Shown: positions 32,678-42,404, counted from the first letter of the stretch. The stretch: DNA of 64,000 nucleotides from JAHQVI01 sp963749875 (GCA_963749875.1 CAVVOX010000005.1:248001-312000); one strand, 5' to 3'. Program-made: numbers and translations. Notes: generated by a model not told the origin, from the sequence alone.

Positions 32678-32897
32678 GGGACGTTCTCCTTCGTTGTTTA
32701 TCGGTCTAAGCAGACTATAGATCGATTTCCTTCGTGGCGGCTACAAGAGCCGCGAGGCTTAAATTTTACGCAATTTTTCGACAACCGCCAACTCCAACCT
32801 GCGCAGAACGCCGCATAACGCCCTTTGTGGTCCGGTTTGCGACGATCTGACGCTGATGGTCCGAGCAACCGTCGATGTCGCCGCGCTGCGCCCGGAT

Positions 32898-33617
32898 TCA
32901 GAAGAACAACCGCCAGAGCAGCGGTAACAGCACCGCTGTCGCAAGCGCATTCAGCCCCATGGCAAGGCCGGAAAAGGCGCCCGCGACCTCATTCACCTGC
33001 AAGGCCCTCGCCGTGCCGATGCCATGGCTCGCCGTCCCGATGGCAAGGCCCCGCGCGCTCCAGTCGCGAATGCGAAGCAGATCGAGCAGCGGCGGGCCAA
33101 GCATGGCGCCCAATATGCCGGTCAGAATGACAAGCACGGCCGTCAGGGAGGGCAGGCCGCCGAGCTGCTCGGAGATGCCCATGGCGACGGGCGCCGTGAC
33201 GGATTTCGGCGCGATGGAAATCGCCGTATCCAAGCTCCCGCCAAGCAGCCGGACCAGCGCAACGGCCGAAAACGACGCCGAAAGCGATCCCGTGATGATG
33301 CTGGTGAGGATCGCGAGCGCCGAACGCTTTACCCGCTCGAATTGCCCGTATAGCGGAATGGCGAGCGCGACCGTCGCCGGGCCAAGCAGGAAGTGAACGA
33401 ACTGCGCGCCCTCGAAATAGGTCGAGTAGCTGGTCCGTGTCAGCATCAGCGCAGCGACCAGCAGGCAGACCGCCAGCAGCACGGGATTGAGCATCGGATT
33501 GAGCCCGCCCTTGCGATAGACCCAGCTTCCGGCCTGGTAGGCGAGCAGCGTCAAGGTCAGATGCAGAAGCGGGCTTGCCGCCAGATAGACCCAGATGTCG
33601 CGCAGATTTTCAGGCAT
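32898..33617 (-). CDS. lrgB: LrgB-family protein
   Basis: 239 residues from the ATG at 33617, which overlaps the lrgA stop (ATGA arrangement); the longer frame is lrgA antiframe. About eight hydrophobic segments; family motifs YFEGAQFVHFLLGPATVALA and GTASHGIGTARALQ are clear. With LrgA it forms a holin/antiholin-like pair thought to affect autolysis, or to export pyruvate or glycolate in other bacteria and plastids. Inner membrane. Confidence 0.9.
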   Translation of the reverse strand: MPENLRDIWVYLAASPLLHLTLTLLAYQAGSWVYRKGGLNPMLNPVLLAVCLLVAALMLTRTSYSTYFEGAQFVHFLLGPATVALAIPLYGQFERVKRSALAILTSIITGSLSASFSAVALVRLLGGSLDTAISIAPKSVTAPVAMGISEQLGGLPSLTAVLVILTGILGAMLGPPLLDLLRIRDWSARGLAIGTASHGIGTARALQVNEVAGAFSGLAMGLNALATAVLLPLLWRLFF

Positions 33618-33985
33618 CAGGACGTCCCTTTCCCGCCATCCTCGCCGCGCCCGCCGCGGCTCAGCCATTGCATCAGAAGTGCGGTCACCGCGACGGTGAT
33701 GAGCGTTGACGCGACCAGCGCGACCGACAGCGGCAGGATCTCCGCCTCCATCAGTTGCAGATGCAGCATCACGCCGACGCCCGCGGGAACGAAGAGCAGC
33801 GAGAGATTGCCGAGCAGCACGTCCGCCGCATTGGCGATGTCCTCGGGAATGCCACCGCGTATGACCAGCGCCGCGAACATTAGCACCATGCCGCAAACCG
33901 GGCCGGGAACAGGCACGCCCGTCGCCGTTATGAGCAATTCTCCGGCAAGCTGACAGCAAAGAATAAGCGTGAGAGCGTTGAGCAT
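33617..33985 (-). CDS. lrgA: CidA/LrgA-family protein
   Basis: 122 residues, four membrane segments. The family core GVPVPGPVCGMVLMFAAL and LLGNLSLLFVPAGVGVMLHL is present. Holin-like; works with LrgB, whose start codon overlaps its stop. Promoter should lie in the 284-nt gap shared with the divergent DUF4139 gene. Control in firmicutes is by LytSR, for which no counterpart is seen here. Confidence 0.88.
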   Translation of the reverse strand: MLNALTLILCCQLAGELLITATGVPVPGPVCGMVLMFAALVIRGGIPEDIANAADVLLGNLSLLFVPAGVGVMLHLQLMEAEILPLSVALVASTLITVAVTALLMQWLSRGGRGEDGGKGTS

Positions 33986-34269
33986 CGGGTTAAGGCCGCC
34001 TTTCCTTCATGCCAATCGGGATCGGATTCGTAAGGAGGTGGAGGCCATCATAGCCCCATTCATTGGCAATTCATGACGCTATCGGAATATTCACGAGTCG
34101 CAGAATAAAGATCAATGATCGGACTTGACGGAAACCGCTTTCGCATTCCCTCGCGGACCAGTCATATTGATGCCATTCGGACCGGCGCAAAAATGCCAGG
34201 CAGCGCATCGAGACAAACCGTTCCTTCGATCGTCATCCGGCGAGGACGCGTCAAAAATGGAAGGGCTTC

Positions 34270-36309
34270 ATGAAAAAGATCATCGTCGCGGCGCTCGCCG
34301 CCAGCTTGTCTTCCAGCGCCATGGCTGAGGAGCTTCCTCTGAACCGCGTGGTTCTCTCGACCGCGGGACTCGCCCAATTCACCCATTCCGGCGAGCTCGC
34401 CGCCGGCGCGACGGTCGAACTTTCGGTACGGCTCGACCAGGTCGACGACATGCTCAAGAGCCTGACGATTTTTGACGAGGAAAAGGCTATCGGGGCGGTC
34501 AGCCTGCCGGGCCGGGCGCCGCTCGCCGAGCTGTTCCGCGACCTGCCCTTCGGCCCCGATGCGCTGAATTCGCTGCCCGCGCTGCTCAATAAGCTCGTCG
34601 GCTCCGAGGTCGAGATCGACGGCAATGTCAATGCTCAGGGGCGGCTGCTTCGGGTGAATGAGGAAACCGCTCAGCTCCCCGACAATGGCGGCCAGGTGAC
34701 GCGCCATCGCCTGACGCTGATGACCGAAAACGGACTGGTGCAGGCGGTACTCGAAGATCTGGCGTCGATCCGCTTTACTGACGCCGCAACCCAGGCTCAG
34801 ATCGACAAGGCGCTTGCAGGCGTCGCCGCCAACCGCGCCAAGGAGCGCCGCACGCTGTCGATCAATCTGCTCGGCAATACGGCGCGGCATGTCGGCTTCA
34901 GCTATGTCGTGGCCGCGCCGGTCTGGAAGACGGCCTATCGCCTCGTTCTGCCGAAAGACGAGGAGACGAAGGCCCGGCTGCAGGGCTGGGCGGTCGTCGA
35001 AAATCTCAGCGGCAATGACTGGAGGGATGTAGAGCTTTCGCTGGTTTCCGGCAATCCGGTCGCGCTGAAGCAGCCGCTTTACACCGCGTTCTATGTGGAC
35101 CGCCCGGAGATCCCGGTCACCGCGGCTCGGCGCATTGTTCCGCGAACGGATGAAGCCGATGACCGTGCGCCTGAACCTGCGCCGCGCGCTGCGCCGGGCG
35201 TCGCCATGCTGGATGGGGCACGCAGGCGGTCCTTTGCGAAGACGGGGTTGTTCGCGGGCGGCGCCGTCGCCAAGGAAGAAGCCGAAGCGACGATGCCGCA
35301 AGAGCTCGGCGGCGCGGCGCTCGCAGCCGAGGCCGAGGAAGCCGCCACACAGATCTCCTACAGCTTCCCGGCGAAGGTGAGCCTCGCAAACGGCTCGACC
35401 ATGATGGTGCCTTTCGTCGACCGGGAGATCAGCGCGGCGCGGACGTGGCTCTACCAGCCGGAAACCAATGCGCGCCATCCGCTCGCTTCGATCCAGCTTA
35501 AGAACGACACAGAGACGGCGCTGCCGGCGGGGATCATTACCGCCTTCGATCGCACCGCCGAGGGACGCACGAACTTCGTCGGCGACGCGCAATTGCCGCT
35601 GACCGGCAAAAGCGCCTCCAAATTCGTGACATTCGCGCTCGATGCGAAAACGGACATCCGGCGCACCGACCATGGCGTCAGGCAAACACAGCTCGGCAAG
35701 GCGGTCGATGGCGTGCTGACGATCAGCACGAAAATGGTCAACACCATCGATTACGAGATCATCCCGCCGGCCGAGGAAGATCGCGAGATCGTCATCGAGG
35801 AACGGCGCGGAGATGGCTGGAAGCCGGCGGACGACAATGCGAATGTGGAGCAGAATGCGTCCTTGTTCCGCTATCGCGTCAATGCACCGAAAGGCGCAAC
35901 GAAAAAGGCGACGCTGAAACTTGAGCGGAGCGAACGGCGGACCGTCCGGCTCGCCACGTTCGATGCCGCTCAGATTTACGCCACGCTCAGGGGACTGGAA
36001 AATGCCGATCCCGCCCTGAAGAAGGCGATTTCGGAGCTCGGCGAGATCGTGGCTGCGATCAACAGCGCCAACCGCGAACGCAATAAGCTGGAATCGGAAG
36101 TTGCCGAGATCGCCGACGACCAGGAGCGCATTCGCAAGAATCTGCGTGCCGTCGGACAGGGCTCCGATCTCGGCCGCCGCTATCTCGATACGCTGCGCAG
36201 CCAGGAGGAACGCCTCTCGGCCATTCGTCAGGAGCAGGAAAATCTGGAGGCGGAGATCGTCGCAAAGCAGAAAGAAGCCGCCGAGGTCGCCAAGCGCCTG
36301 ACGCTATAG
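34270..36309 (+). CDS. DUF4139 secreted protein (mucoidy-inhibitor MuiA-like)
   Basis: 679 residues. Signal peptide MKKIIVAALAASLSSSAMAE. The body has the DUF4139 beta-rich domain (around 190-520: GFSYVVAAPVWKTAYRLVLP, WAVVENLSGNDWRDVELSLV, then GSTMMVPFVDREI and ASIQLKNDTETALPAGIITA), interrupted by a disordered Ala/Glu-rich insertion (about 290-360). The last ~95 residues are a coiled coil (LEKKAISELGEI..., ERLSAIRQEQENLEAEI). Periplasmic or outer-membrane associated; biochemical function is not established. GGAAGGG precedes the ATG. It is divergent from lrgAB. Confidence 0.8.
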   Translation: MKKIIVAALAASLSSSAMAEELPLNRVVLSTAGLAQFTHSGELAAGATVELSVRLDQVDDMLKSLTIFDEEKAIGAVSLPGRAPLAELFRDLPFGPDALNSLPALLNKLVGSEVEIDGNVNAQGRLLRVNEETAQLPDNGGQVTRHRLTLMTENGLVQAVLEDLASIRFTDAATQAQIDKALAGVAANRAKERRTLSINLLGNTARHVGFSYVVAAPVWKTAYRLVLPKDEETKARLQGWAVVENLSGNDWRDVELSLVSGNPVALKQPLYTAFYVDRPEIPVTAARRIVPRTDEADDRAPEPAPRAAPGVAMLDGARRRSFAKTGLFAGGAVAKEEAEATMPQELGGAALAAEAEEAATQISYSFPAKVSLANGSTMMVPFVDREISAARTWLYQPETNARHPLASIQLKNDTETALPAGIITAFDRTAEGRTNFVGDAQLPLTGKSASKFVTFALDAKTDIRRTDHGVRQTQLGKAVDGVLTISTKMVNTIDYEIIPPAEEDREIVIEERRGDGWKPADDNANVEQNASLFRYRVNAPKGATKKATLKLERSERRTVRLATFDAAQIYATLRGLENADPALKKAISELGEIVAAINSANRERNKLESEVAEIADDQERIRKNLRAVGQGSDLGRRYLDTLRSQEERLSAIRQEQENLEAEIVAKQKEAAEVAKRLTL

Positions 36310-36398
36310 AGCCTCAAGGCGCCGCGATACCGCATCGACAGGGTATCACCCCTCGGCGCAGCCCAGCCCGTTCCTAAGAGGTTTCCTGCCGAAGAGCA

Positions 36399-36508
36399 TA
36401 TTCTGCGTCGTCCCGGCCGAAGGTGAGCGCTTGTCGCGATGTCTTGCTGATCGCGACCAGACAAGCGTCGCTCACCGTAAAGGTTCGCGAGCCGGGACCT
36501 ATTCGCCC
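36399..36508 (-). repeat. Dispersed repeat R2, copy 2
   Basis: Reverse-complement copy of 28541-28650, with only a few differences across about 110 bp, including the same imperfect stem-loop. The two copies are about 7.9 kb apart and inverted. Confidence 0.75.
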
Positions 36509-36544
36509 GGCAACTCGGCGAAACGCTTGCTGAGAGGCGATTGG

Positions 36545-36574
36545 ATCCCGGATAGCCCTTTGGGCTTCCGGGAT
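36545..36574. other. 13-bp hairpin after the DUF4139 gene
   Basis: ATCCCGGA and AGCCC on one arm pair with GGGCT and TCCGGGAT on the other (one T bulged, TTT loop). No T-run follows, so it may be a relic of another intergenic repeat of the kind common in alphaproteobacteria. Only this copy was seen in the window. Confidence 0.5.
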
Positions 36575-36668
36575 GACGAATTGAGAGGTCCGTTTCGCTG
36601 AATTCTCCAGGGGGAGAGAGGGAGCTGCTGGCGGAAGCCTGACCGGTTGTTCGGCAAAAACGATTTCC

Positions 36669-36798
36669 CTAGATCAGCCCTCGTCCAAGTGGCATCACTT
36701 GGACGAGGTCAAGTTGATCTATTTCCATCGGTTAGCGCAACTGTTCCCGCGTCCGTCCCCGCCTTCGCAGGGACAGGCTTGGACGCGCGTTGCGCTAG
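36669..36798 (-). repeat. CTAG-bounded palindromic repeat, copy D (long form)
   Basis: Complete long form in reverse orientation: CTAGATCAGCCCTCGTCCAAG ... ACTTGGACGAGGTCAAGTTG ... GCGCAACTGTTCCCGCGTCC, the inner hairpin CCCCGCCTTCGCAGGG and GGACGCGCGTTGCGCTAG. The terminal CTAG at 36795-36798 contains the stop codon TAG of the histidine kinase gene. Confidence 0.88.
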
Positions 36799-38342
36799 CC
36801 ATTACTCGCGCGCAGCACGACGGGCTCGCACGGCGCGGCAAGGGAAATCGGCTTGTTCGGTGCCAATGCCGCGGTCGGCTGCATGATGCGGTTCGGCGGG
36901 AAGGTGATCCTGACCTCGGTTCCCTGACGCGGCCGGCTCTTCAGATCGAATTTGCCGCCATGCAGATCGACAAGCCCTTTGACGATCGGCAATCCGAGCC
37001 CGCTGCCGCCCTCATTGGAGATGGTGGCGAGCGATCCCTGGCCGAACGGGCTCATCACGCGCGGAATTTCGTCAGACGGGATGCCCGGACCGCTATCCTT
37101 GACGCTGAGGAATTGCTGACATCTGCGCGTCACACCGACCTTGAGCGTGATCGTGCCGTTCGGCGGGGTGAATTTGATCGCGTTGGAAAGCAGGTTGAGG
37201 CAGATCTGGCGGATCGCCCGCTCATCCGCCCAGAGCCGCGGCAGGTCGTCGGAGAAATCCTCCACGATCGTGAGGCCCTTGCTGTCGGCCCGCAGGCTGA
37301 GAAGACGCCGGCACGCCTCCATGACGTCCGCCAGGACCACCGGCTCTTCCCTCAGCTCGAAGCGGCCCGCTTCGATCCGCGAAAGGTCCAGGATCTGATT
37401 GATCAGATTGAGCAGATGATCGCCGCTATTATGGATGTCGTCCGAATAAGCCTTATAGGTCGGATTCTCGATCGGGCCGAGCACTTCGGAGCGCATCATC
37501 TCGGAAAAGCCGAGAATGGCGTTGAGCGGGGTGCGCAGTTCGTGGCTCATATTGGCCAGAAAGGTCGATTTCGCCACATTCGCGGCCTCCGCGCGCCGGC
37601 GGGCCTCGTCCGACACCGCCTTGGCCTGCTCCAACTCGCCGACGAGCGCGTCCTTTTCGGCGCGATATTCGAGCATGGCGCGCACGGTCCGTTGCAGACC
37701 GCTCGCCAGGAAGACGAGATAGACATGAATGCCGATGGCGACGGCCGCCAGCGCCCAATAGAAGGCGTGGTCGGCGAACAGGAAGCGCAGCACGAGCGCC
37801 GTGGTCATCGGGACGGTCCCGGCATAGAGGATGCGCAGGACGGTGGAGGCGAACATGGTCCGCATCGCAACGACCACCATGATCGCCGCGAACAGGAAGA
37901 AGAACGCCGAAGCCTGGTTCTGCACCGAGAAATTGGCGAAGACGACCGAGGCCCAGGTCGTGCCATAGAGGAATTCCGCCGCCGCGAGGTAACGCCGCCA
38001 GAGATCGCAATCGACCTGCTTCCGGTTCAGCATTTGAAAGCGGCGGCAGAGGAAAATCAGAATGCCTTTGGAGATGAACACCGTCGCCAGCCAGAACAGG
38101 AGCGTTTCCACCGGCGCCCATGGCAGGAGCCCGACGGCGACGACGACCGCCAGCACGGGGATGGCGAGCGAGGCGGTCAGCTCCGAGCTGACGAAGATCG
38201 CCAGCAGCTCATAGCCGAAATCCGGCCGCGCGCCGCCCTGCCTCATGAGCTTCTCGCGGGCCTGTTTAACGCGCAGCGATGTTGGAGGGGTGGCTGATTT
38301 CGGCCGGGGAAAGGGGACAGGCGCAGCAACAGGAGTACTCAT
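36795..38342 (-). CDS. Membrane sensor histidine kinase, PleC/DivJ/PdhS-like
   Basis: 515 residues from ATG 38342. An N-terminal Pro-rich cytosolic stretch is followed by about six membrane helices, a short coiled coil (LVGELEQAKAVSDEARRR), then HisKA and HATPase_c. H-box FLANMSHELRTPLNAILGFS (His about residue 276), N-box ICLNLLSNAIKFTPPNG, G1 KDSGPGIP and G2 GGSGLGLPIV are intact. The H-box sequence is the form seen in alphaproteobacterial kinases acting on DivK, which suggests cell-cycle signalling (inference). No cognate response regulator adjoins it. Its stop codon TAG lies in the end of repeat copy D. Confidence 0.85.
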   Translation of the reverse strand: MSTPVAAPVPFPRPKSATPPTSLRVKQAREKLMRQGGARPDFGYELLAIFVSSELTASLAIPVLAVVVAVGLLPWAPVETLLFWLATVFISKGILIFLCRRFQMLNRKQVDCDLWRRYLAAAEFLYGTTWASVVFANFSVQNQASAFFFLFAAIMVVVAMRTMFASTVLRILYAGTVPMTTALVLRFLFADHAFYWALAAVAIGIHVYLVFLASGLQRTVRAMLEYRAEKDALVGELEQAKAVSDEARRRAEAANVAKSTFLANMSHELRTPLNAILGFSEMMRSEVLGPIENPTYKAYSDDIHNSGDHLLNLINQILDLSRIEAGRFELREEPVVLADVMEACRRLLSLRADSKGLTIVEDFSDDLPRLWADERAIRQICLNLLSNAIKFTPPNGTITLKVGVTRRCQQFLSVKDSGPGIPSDEIPRVMSPFGQGSLATISNEGGSGLGLPIVKGLVDLHGGKFDLKSRPRQGTEVRITFPPNRIMQPTAALAPNKPISLAAPCEPVVLRASNG

Positions 38343-38813
38343 ACTCGTAGACCTATTTTGCAACAGTCGGTTGCATATTAGAAACAGCACCGGCGGTCCC
38401 GATGACTTGGCGTCACCACCTAAGCGGCAAGGCGGAAGGCCTTGAATCGCAACAGTTTTAGTGATGAACGCAAATACATGGTTGATCTTTGCATCAAAAC
38501 CGAACGCGGCTGGGCGCGTTTCGGATGACCGTGCTCTCTATTGAAGGGGGTAAAGGTAAATTCGGATTTAAGCATGAGCCGAAAATCTGAATGAGAGGCG
38601 TTTATTTCTCTTCACCGTTTAACGTCATCGCAACTTCCGGGCTCGTCGCGGGGGCGAGCCAACACGTTAAGGCAATGATAAATCTCGTTTAAATCGCTTA
38701 AGCGCTGCGAGACGATGGCGACCGACCCAGCGCACGATCAGCTTTGACGGAAACGGGGGCTATCGCTGGGGACGGCAACAGCCGCGGGACCATGACCGGC
38801 GCAAACGGGCCGT
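38343..38813. other. Intergenic region upstream of the histidine kinase gene
   Basis: 471 nt. It includes an A+T-rich promoter-like part with several TTAA words (around 38660-38702) and the hairpin GGCTCG-9 nt-CGAGCC near 38640. No ORF with support. The TTAA words do not form a convincing full CtrA site (TTAA-N7-TTAA). Confidence 0.35.
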
Positions 38814-39593
38814 TCAGTCGGCGTCCGAACCTTCGTCTTCGCTCAACACGCGCTCCCAGCCATGCCGCGTGAGCCGCTCCTGCGGCAGGAAGCGGGATTT
38901 GTAAGCCATCTTCCGTGAGCCCTCGATCCAATAGCCGAGATAGACATAGGGAAGGTTCAGGGCCTTGGCGTGTTCGACATGCTCAAGGATGATGTAGCTC
39001 CCCAAACTGCGGTCATTGAGATCCGGATCGTAGAAGCTGTAGACGAGCGACAGTCCGTCGCTCAGCTTGTCGCACAGCGCCGCGCCGGCGAGCGGCAGAT
39101 CGCCGGTTACGGCGCTGCTCAGCAGCCGTGAGCCGGGCTTGCGGCGATATTCGGTGATGAACGTCTCAACGGCACTATCCTCGACCATCATCGAATAGTC
39201 GAAGACCGACATATCCGCCATGCCGCCATCGGAATGGCGCTCGCCGATATAGTCGCGGAACAGGGCATATTGCTCGGAGGTCGCAATCGCGCCGACCCTG
39301 CGGATCTCCAGATCCTGGTTCCTCTTCGCGATCCGGCGCATGGAGCGGGTGGGCTTGAACTCATCGACGACGATCCGCACCGACACGCAGGCCTGGCAGC
39401 CATCGCAATAGGGCATATAGGCGATGTTCTGGCTGCGGCGAAATCCGCCTTTCAGCAGATTGTCGATCATCGCCGACGATTTTTCCGGCGTCAAATGGGT
39501 GAAAATCTTCCGTTCGAGTCGTCCCGTAAGATAGGGACAGGGTTGTGGCGCGGTCACATAAAATTCTGGGAAGCGTCGACTCTGCTCTGTCAC
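38814..39593 (-). CDS. bpt: Aminoacyl-tRNA--protein transferase (Bpt/Ate family)
   Basis: 259 residues. Transfers Leu (or Arg) from aminoacyl-tRNA to the N-terminus of proteins with acidic N-terminal residues, feeding the N-degron (ClpS/ClpAP) pathway; cytosolic. ATE_N motif PCPYLTGRLERKIFTHL and the four-Cys-like region MPYCDGCQACVSVRI are in the first 80 residues; the ATE_C domain has SFYDPDLNDRSLGSYIILEH and YVYLGYWIEGSRKMAYKSRF. Which amino acid is used is not visible. The gene is alone on its strand segment. Confidence 0.9.
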   Translation of the reverse strand: MTEQSRRFPEFYVTAPQPCPYLTGRLERKIFTHLTPEKSSAMIDNLLKGGFRRSQNIAYMPYCDGCQACVSVRIVVDEFKPTRSMRRIAKRNQDLEIRRVGAIATSEQYALFRDYIGERHSDGGMADMSVFDYSMMVEDSAVETFITEYRRKPGSRLLSSAVTGDLPLAGAALCDKLSDGLSLVYSFYDPDLNDRSLGSYIILEHVEHAKALNLPYVYLGYWIEGSRKMAYKSRFLPQERLTRHGWERVLSEDEGSDAD

Positions 39594-39877
39594 CTCAGGG
39601 CCTCACTCGTCACCTGCCATTACTCCAGACCGCAATCCCCTGAAGGCACAGCTTAAGTGACACATAGCATGTTAATCAAGTGCAAGAATCTTCCGACAAC
39701 GAAGTTTGCGGCGCCGGAACAGTTCCGGACCTGCGTAATTTTACTTACTCGAATAATGACAGTGATTTACCGCACAAGAATACAAGCACGGAAACACTGA
39801 AGAATGTATACAATTTGAGATCTTGCCGGGAAGGCACATCGCAATACGGCGAGGAACTTGGCGAGGAAACTTGGTAT

Positions 39878-41122
39878 TCATGATGCCAGGCGGGTCACGC
39901 TGAAACCCTTCTCCTCCAATCGCGCAATGATTTCGGCCGCATGTTTTGCGTCTTTGGTTTCGATCCTCACATCCAGCGTCGTTCCCTTGGCCGGGACATT
40001 GAGAAACATGCGCCGATGCTCGACTTCCAGAATATTCGCCCCGGCCTCACCCAGACAGGTCGCAACCCGGCCAAGCATGCCCGGCTGATCGTCAATGACG
40101 AGCCGAAGCGAAACGATCTTGTCCTCACGCTCCAGCCCCCGAACCATGATCGAAGCGAGCATGCGGACGTCGATATTTCCGCCCGACAGGACAAGCGCGA
40201 CCTTGCGCCCGCGAAATCGCTCCGGCTCGGCCAGAAGTGCCGCAAGCCCCGCAGCTCCGGCACCCTCCGCCATCGTCTTTTGCAGCGAAAGGAAGGCCGA
40301 GACCGCCTGTTCGATCTGAAATTCGCTGACGAGAAAAATATCGGATATGAGCGTGGTGACAATAGGGATGGCGAGTTGCCCCGCATTCTTGACCGCAATG
40401 CCTTCGGCGAGCGTCTGTCCGCCGCAAGCCGCCGGAACGCCGTCAAGCGCGGCTTTCATTGAGGGATAGAGCGCGGCTTCCACCCCGAAGATCTCGACCT
40501 CGGGCTTGAGCTTCTTCATCGCGGTAGCGCAACCCGAGATCAGCCCGCCGCCGCCAATCGGCAGGATCGCGCAGTCGAGATCCGGCTGGTCCTCGATAAG
40601 CTCGGCGCCCAGCGTCCCCTGACCGGCCATGACGCGCGGGTCGTCATAGGGGTGAACGAATGTCAGCCCTTGTTCTTCTCCGATCGCCCGTGCCTTTTCC
40701 TGCGCCTCGGCGAGCGTCTCGCCGATCAGCACAACCTCGGCACCGAATGCCTCGGTGTTACTGACCTTCACGAAGGGCGTCTGCTGAGGCATGACGATGC
40801 GGGCCGGAATGCCGAGACGGCGCGCGTGGAAAGCGACGGCCTGCGCATGATTGCCCGCCGACATCGCGATGACGCCGCGCGCCCGCTCAGCCTCGGTCAA
40901 TGACAGCAGCTTGACGAGCGCGCCGCGGTCTTTGAACGAGCCCGTTACCTGAAGATTTTCATATTTCACGAAGACATGCGCGCCGGTCAGCTGCGAGAGC
41001 TTAGGCGCCGGCAGCGTCGGCGTGCGCAGGACGCGCCCGCTGATCAGTTTCGTCGCTTCGAAAACATCGCGATAGCTGATCGCGAATTCGGTGCCGGACG
41101 CATCCGGTGCGGGCAGGCTCAT
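39878..41122 (-). CDS. ilvA: Threonine ammonia-lyase with C-terminal ACT domain
   Basis: 414 residues from ATG 41122 (first isoleucine-pathway step: threonine to 2-oxobutyrate and ammonium; PLP enzyme). The PLP Lys is in VTGSFKDRGALVKL, the glycine loop is ILPIGGGGLISGCA, and the Ser near SGGNIDVRM anchors the cofactor ring. The last ~80 residues form one ACT domain (VIDDQPGMLGRVATCLGEAG), as in shorter catabolic/biosynthetic forms. cimA at 57333 gives a second route to the same product. It is 49 nt downstream of hemB on the same strand. Confidence 0.92.
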   Translation of the reverse strand: MSLPAPDASGTEFAISYRDVFEATKLISGRVLRTPTLPAPKLSQLTGAHVFVKYENLQVTGSFKDRGALVKLLSLTEAERARGVIAMSAGNHAQAVAFHARRLGIPARIVMPQQTPFVKVSNTEAFGAEVVLIGETLAEAQEKARAIGEEQGLTFVHPYDDPRVMAGQGTLGAELIEDQPDLDCAILPIGGGGLISGCATAMKKLKPEVEIFGVEAALYPSMKAALDGVPAACGGQTLAEGIAVKNAGQLAIPIVTTLISDIFLVSEFQIEQAVSAFLSLQKTMAEGAGAAGLAALLAEPERFRGRKVALVLSGGNIDVRMLASIMVRGLEREDKIVSLRLVIDDQPGMLGRVATCLGEAGANILEVEHRRMFLNVPAKGTTLDVRIETKDAKHAAEIIARLEEKGFSVTRLAS

Positions 41123-41171
41123 GGCAGATCCCCAAACCGCAGGCGGCACCGCCGCCTGCCAGCGGCCGCGA

Positions 41172-42239
41172 TCATTCCTTGCGGTCCCGCAACTGAGCCG
41201 CGACGTCCCGTGCGAAATAGGTCAGAATGCCGTCGGCGCCGGCGCGTTTGAACGCCAGCAGGCTTTCGGTAATGACCCGGCTCTTGTCAAGCCAGCCATT
41301 GCCGATGGCCGCCATCAGCATCGCATACTCGCCGGAGACCTGATAGACGAATGTGGGCACGGCGAAATGGTCCTTCACCCGGCGGACGATGTCGAGATAG
41401 GGCATCCCTGGCTTGACCATGACCATATCCGCGCCTTCGGCAAGATCCAGCTCGACCTCGCGCAGCGCCTCGTCGGAATTGGCCGGGTCCATCTGATAGG
41501 TCCGCTTATCGCCCTTCAAGGTCGATGACGAGCCGACGGCCTCCCGGAATGGGCCATAAAAGGCGGAGGCATATTTCGCCGCATAGGACATGATCATCGT
41601 ATTCTTATAGCCGCCCTCTTCCAGTACATGGCGGATGGCGCCGATCCGGCCGTCCATCATATCCGACGGCGCAAGCACGTCGCAGCCGGCTTCGGCCTGC
41701 ACGAGCGCCTGCTTGACCAAGACCTCCAGCGTCTCGTCATTCGCGATTTCGCTGCCGACCAGAATGCCGTCATGGCCGTGCGAGGTGTAAGGATCGAGCG
41801 CCACATCGCAGAGCACGCCGATTTCGGGCACTGCAGCTTTGATCGCTCGCACCGCCCGGCAGACCAGATTCCCCGGATTGATGGCTTCCGACGCCTGCTC
41901 GTCGCGCAGCGACATATCCGTACAGGGAAAGAGCGCGATGGTGGGGATCGAGAGGCTGGCCGCTTCCTCCGCCGCGGCGACGGCCAGATCGATCGACAGG
42001 CGTTCGACGCCCGGCATGGACGCGACCGGCACGCGCTGGTTTTCGCCTCCGGCAATGAAGATCGGCCAGATCAAATCGTCCGCCGTCAGGCGGGTCTCGC
42101 GCGCAAGCCTGCGCGACCATTCGGCCTGCCTGATCCGGCGCATTCTCGTGGACGGGAACCCGGCTCCCGGCATGACGGGCGCCTCGACAAATCCGGGCCG
42201 GTTCAAACGATGGTCGCTTTCGACTTTCTTGTCCATCAT
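41172..42239 (-). CDS. hemB: Delta-aminolevulinic acid dehydratase (porphobilinogen synthase)
   Basis: 355 residues. Condenses two 5-aminolevulinates to porphobilinogen in haem synthesis. The metal region CDVALDPYTSHGHDG has the Asp-type arrangement (Mg-dependent) rather than three zinc-binding Cys. The Schiff-base Lys residues are in YAAKYASAFYGPFREA and MVMVKPGMPYLDI. Cytosolic, octameric in the family. Likely transcribed with the downstream ilvA gene (49-nt gap). Confidence 0.95.
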   Translation of the reverse strand: MMDKKVESDHRLNRPGFVEAPVMPGAGFPSTRMRRIRQAEWSRRLARETRLTADDLIWPIFIAGGENQRVPVASMPGVERLSIDLAVAAAEEAASLSIPTIALFPCTDMSLRDEQASEAINPGNLVCRAVRAIKAAVPEIGVLCDVALDPYTSHGHDGILVGSEIANDETLEVLVKQALVQAEAGCDVLAPSDMMDGRIGAIRHVLEEGGYKNTMIMSYAAKYASAFYGPFREAVGSSSTLKGDKRTYQMDPANSDEALREVELDLAEGADMVMVKPGMPYLDIVRRVKDHFAVPTFVYQVSGEYAMLMAAIGNGWLDKSRVITESLLAFKRAGADGILTYFARDVAAQLRDRKE

Positions 42240-42404
42240 CGGTCATTCTCTCGGCAAGCGTTCATCAGAGCATTAACAGCACGGCTCAAGGCTGGCAATT
42301 GGTGTCCACCGTAAACATCTTGATGTTTTTCTCGAACAACAGCGCTACACATAGCTTTGCGTGCATGTTTCATAGCCGCGATCTATCTTTATGAGGAAAC
42401 AAAG

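Noticed and set aside
39680..39883. 67-codon plus-strand ORF in the gap before ilvA
   Set aside because: GTG start without ribosome site, A/T-ending codons and no similarity; overlaps the end of ilvA.
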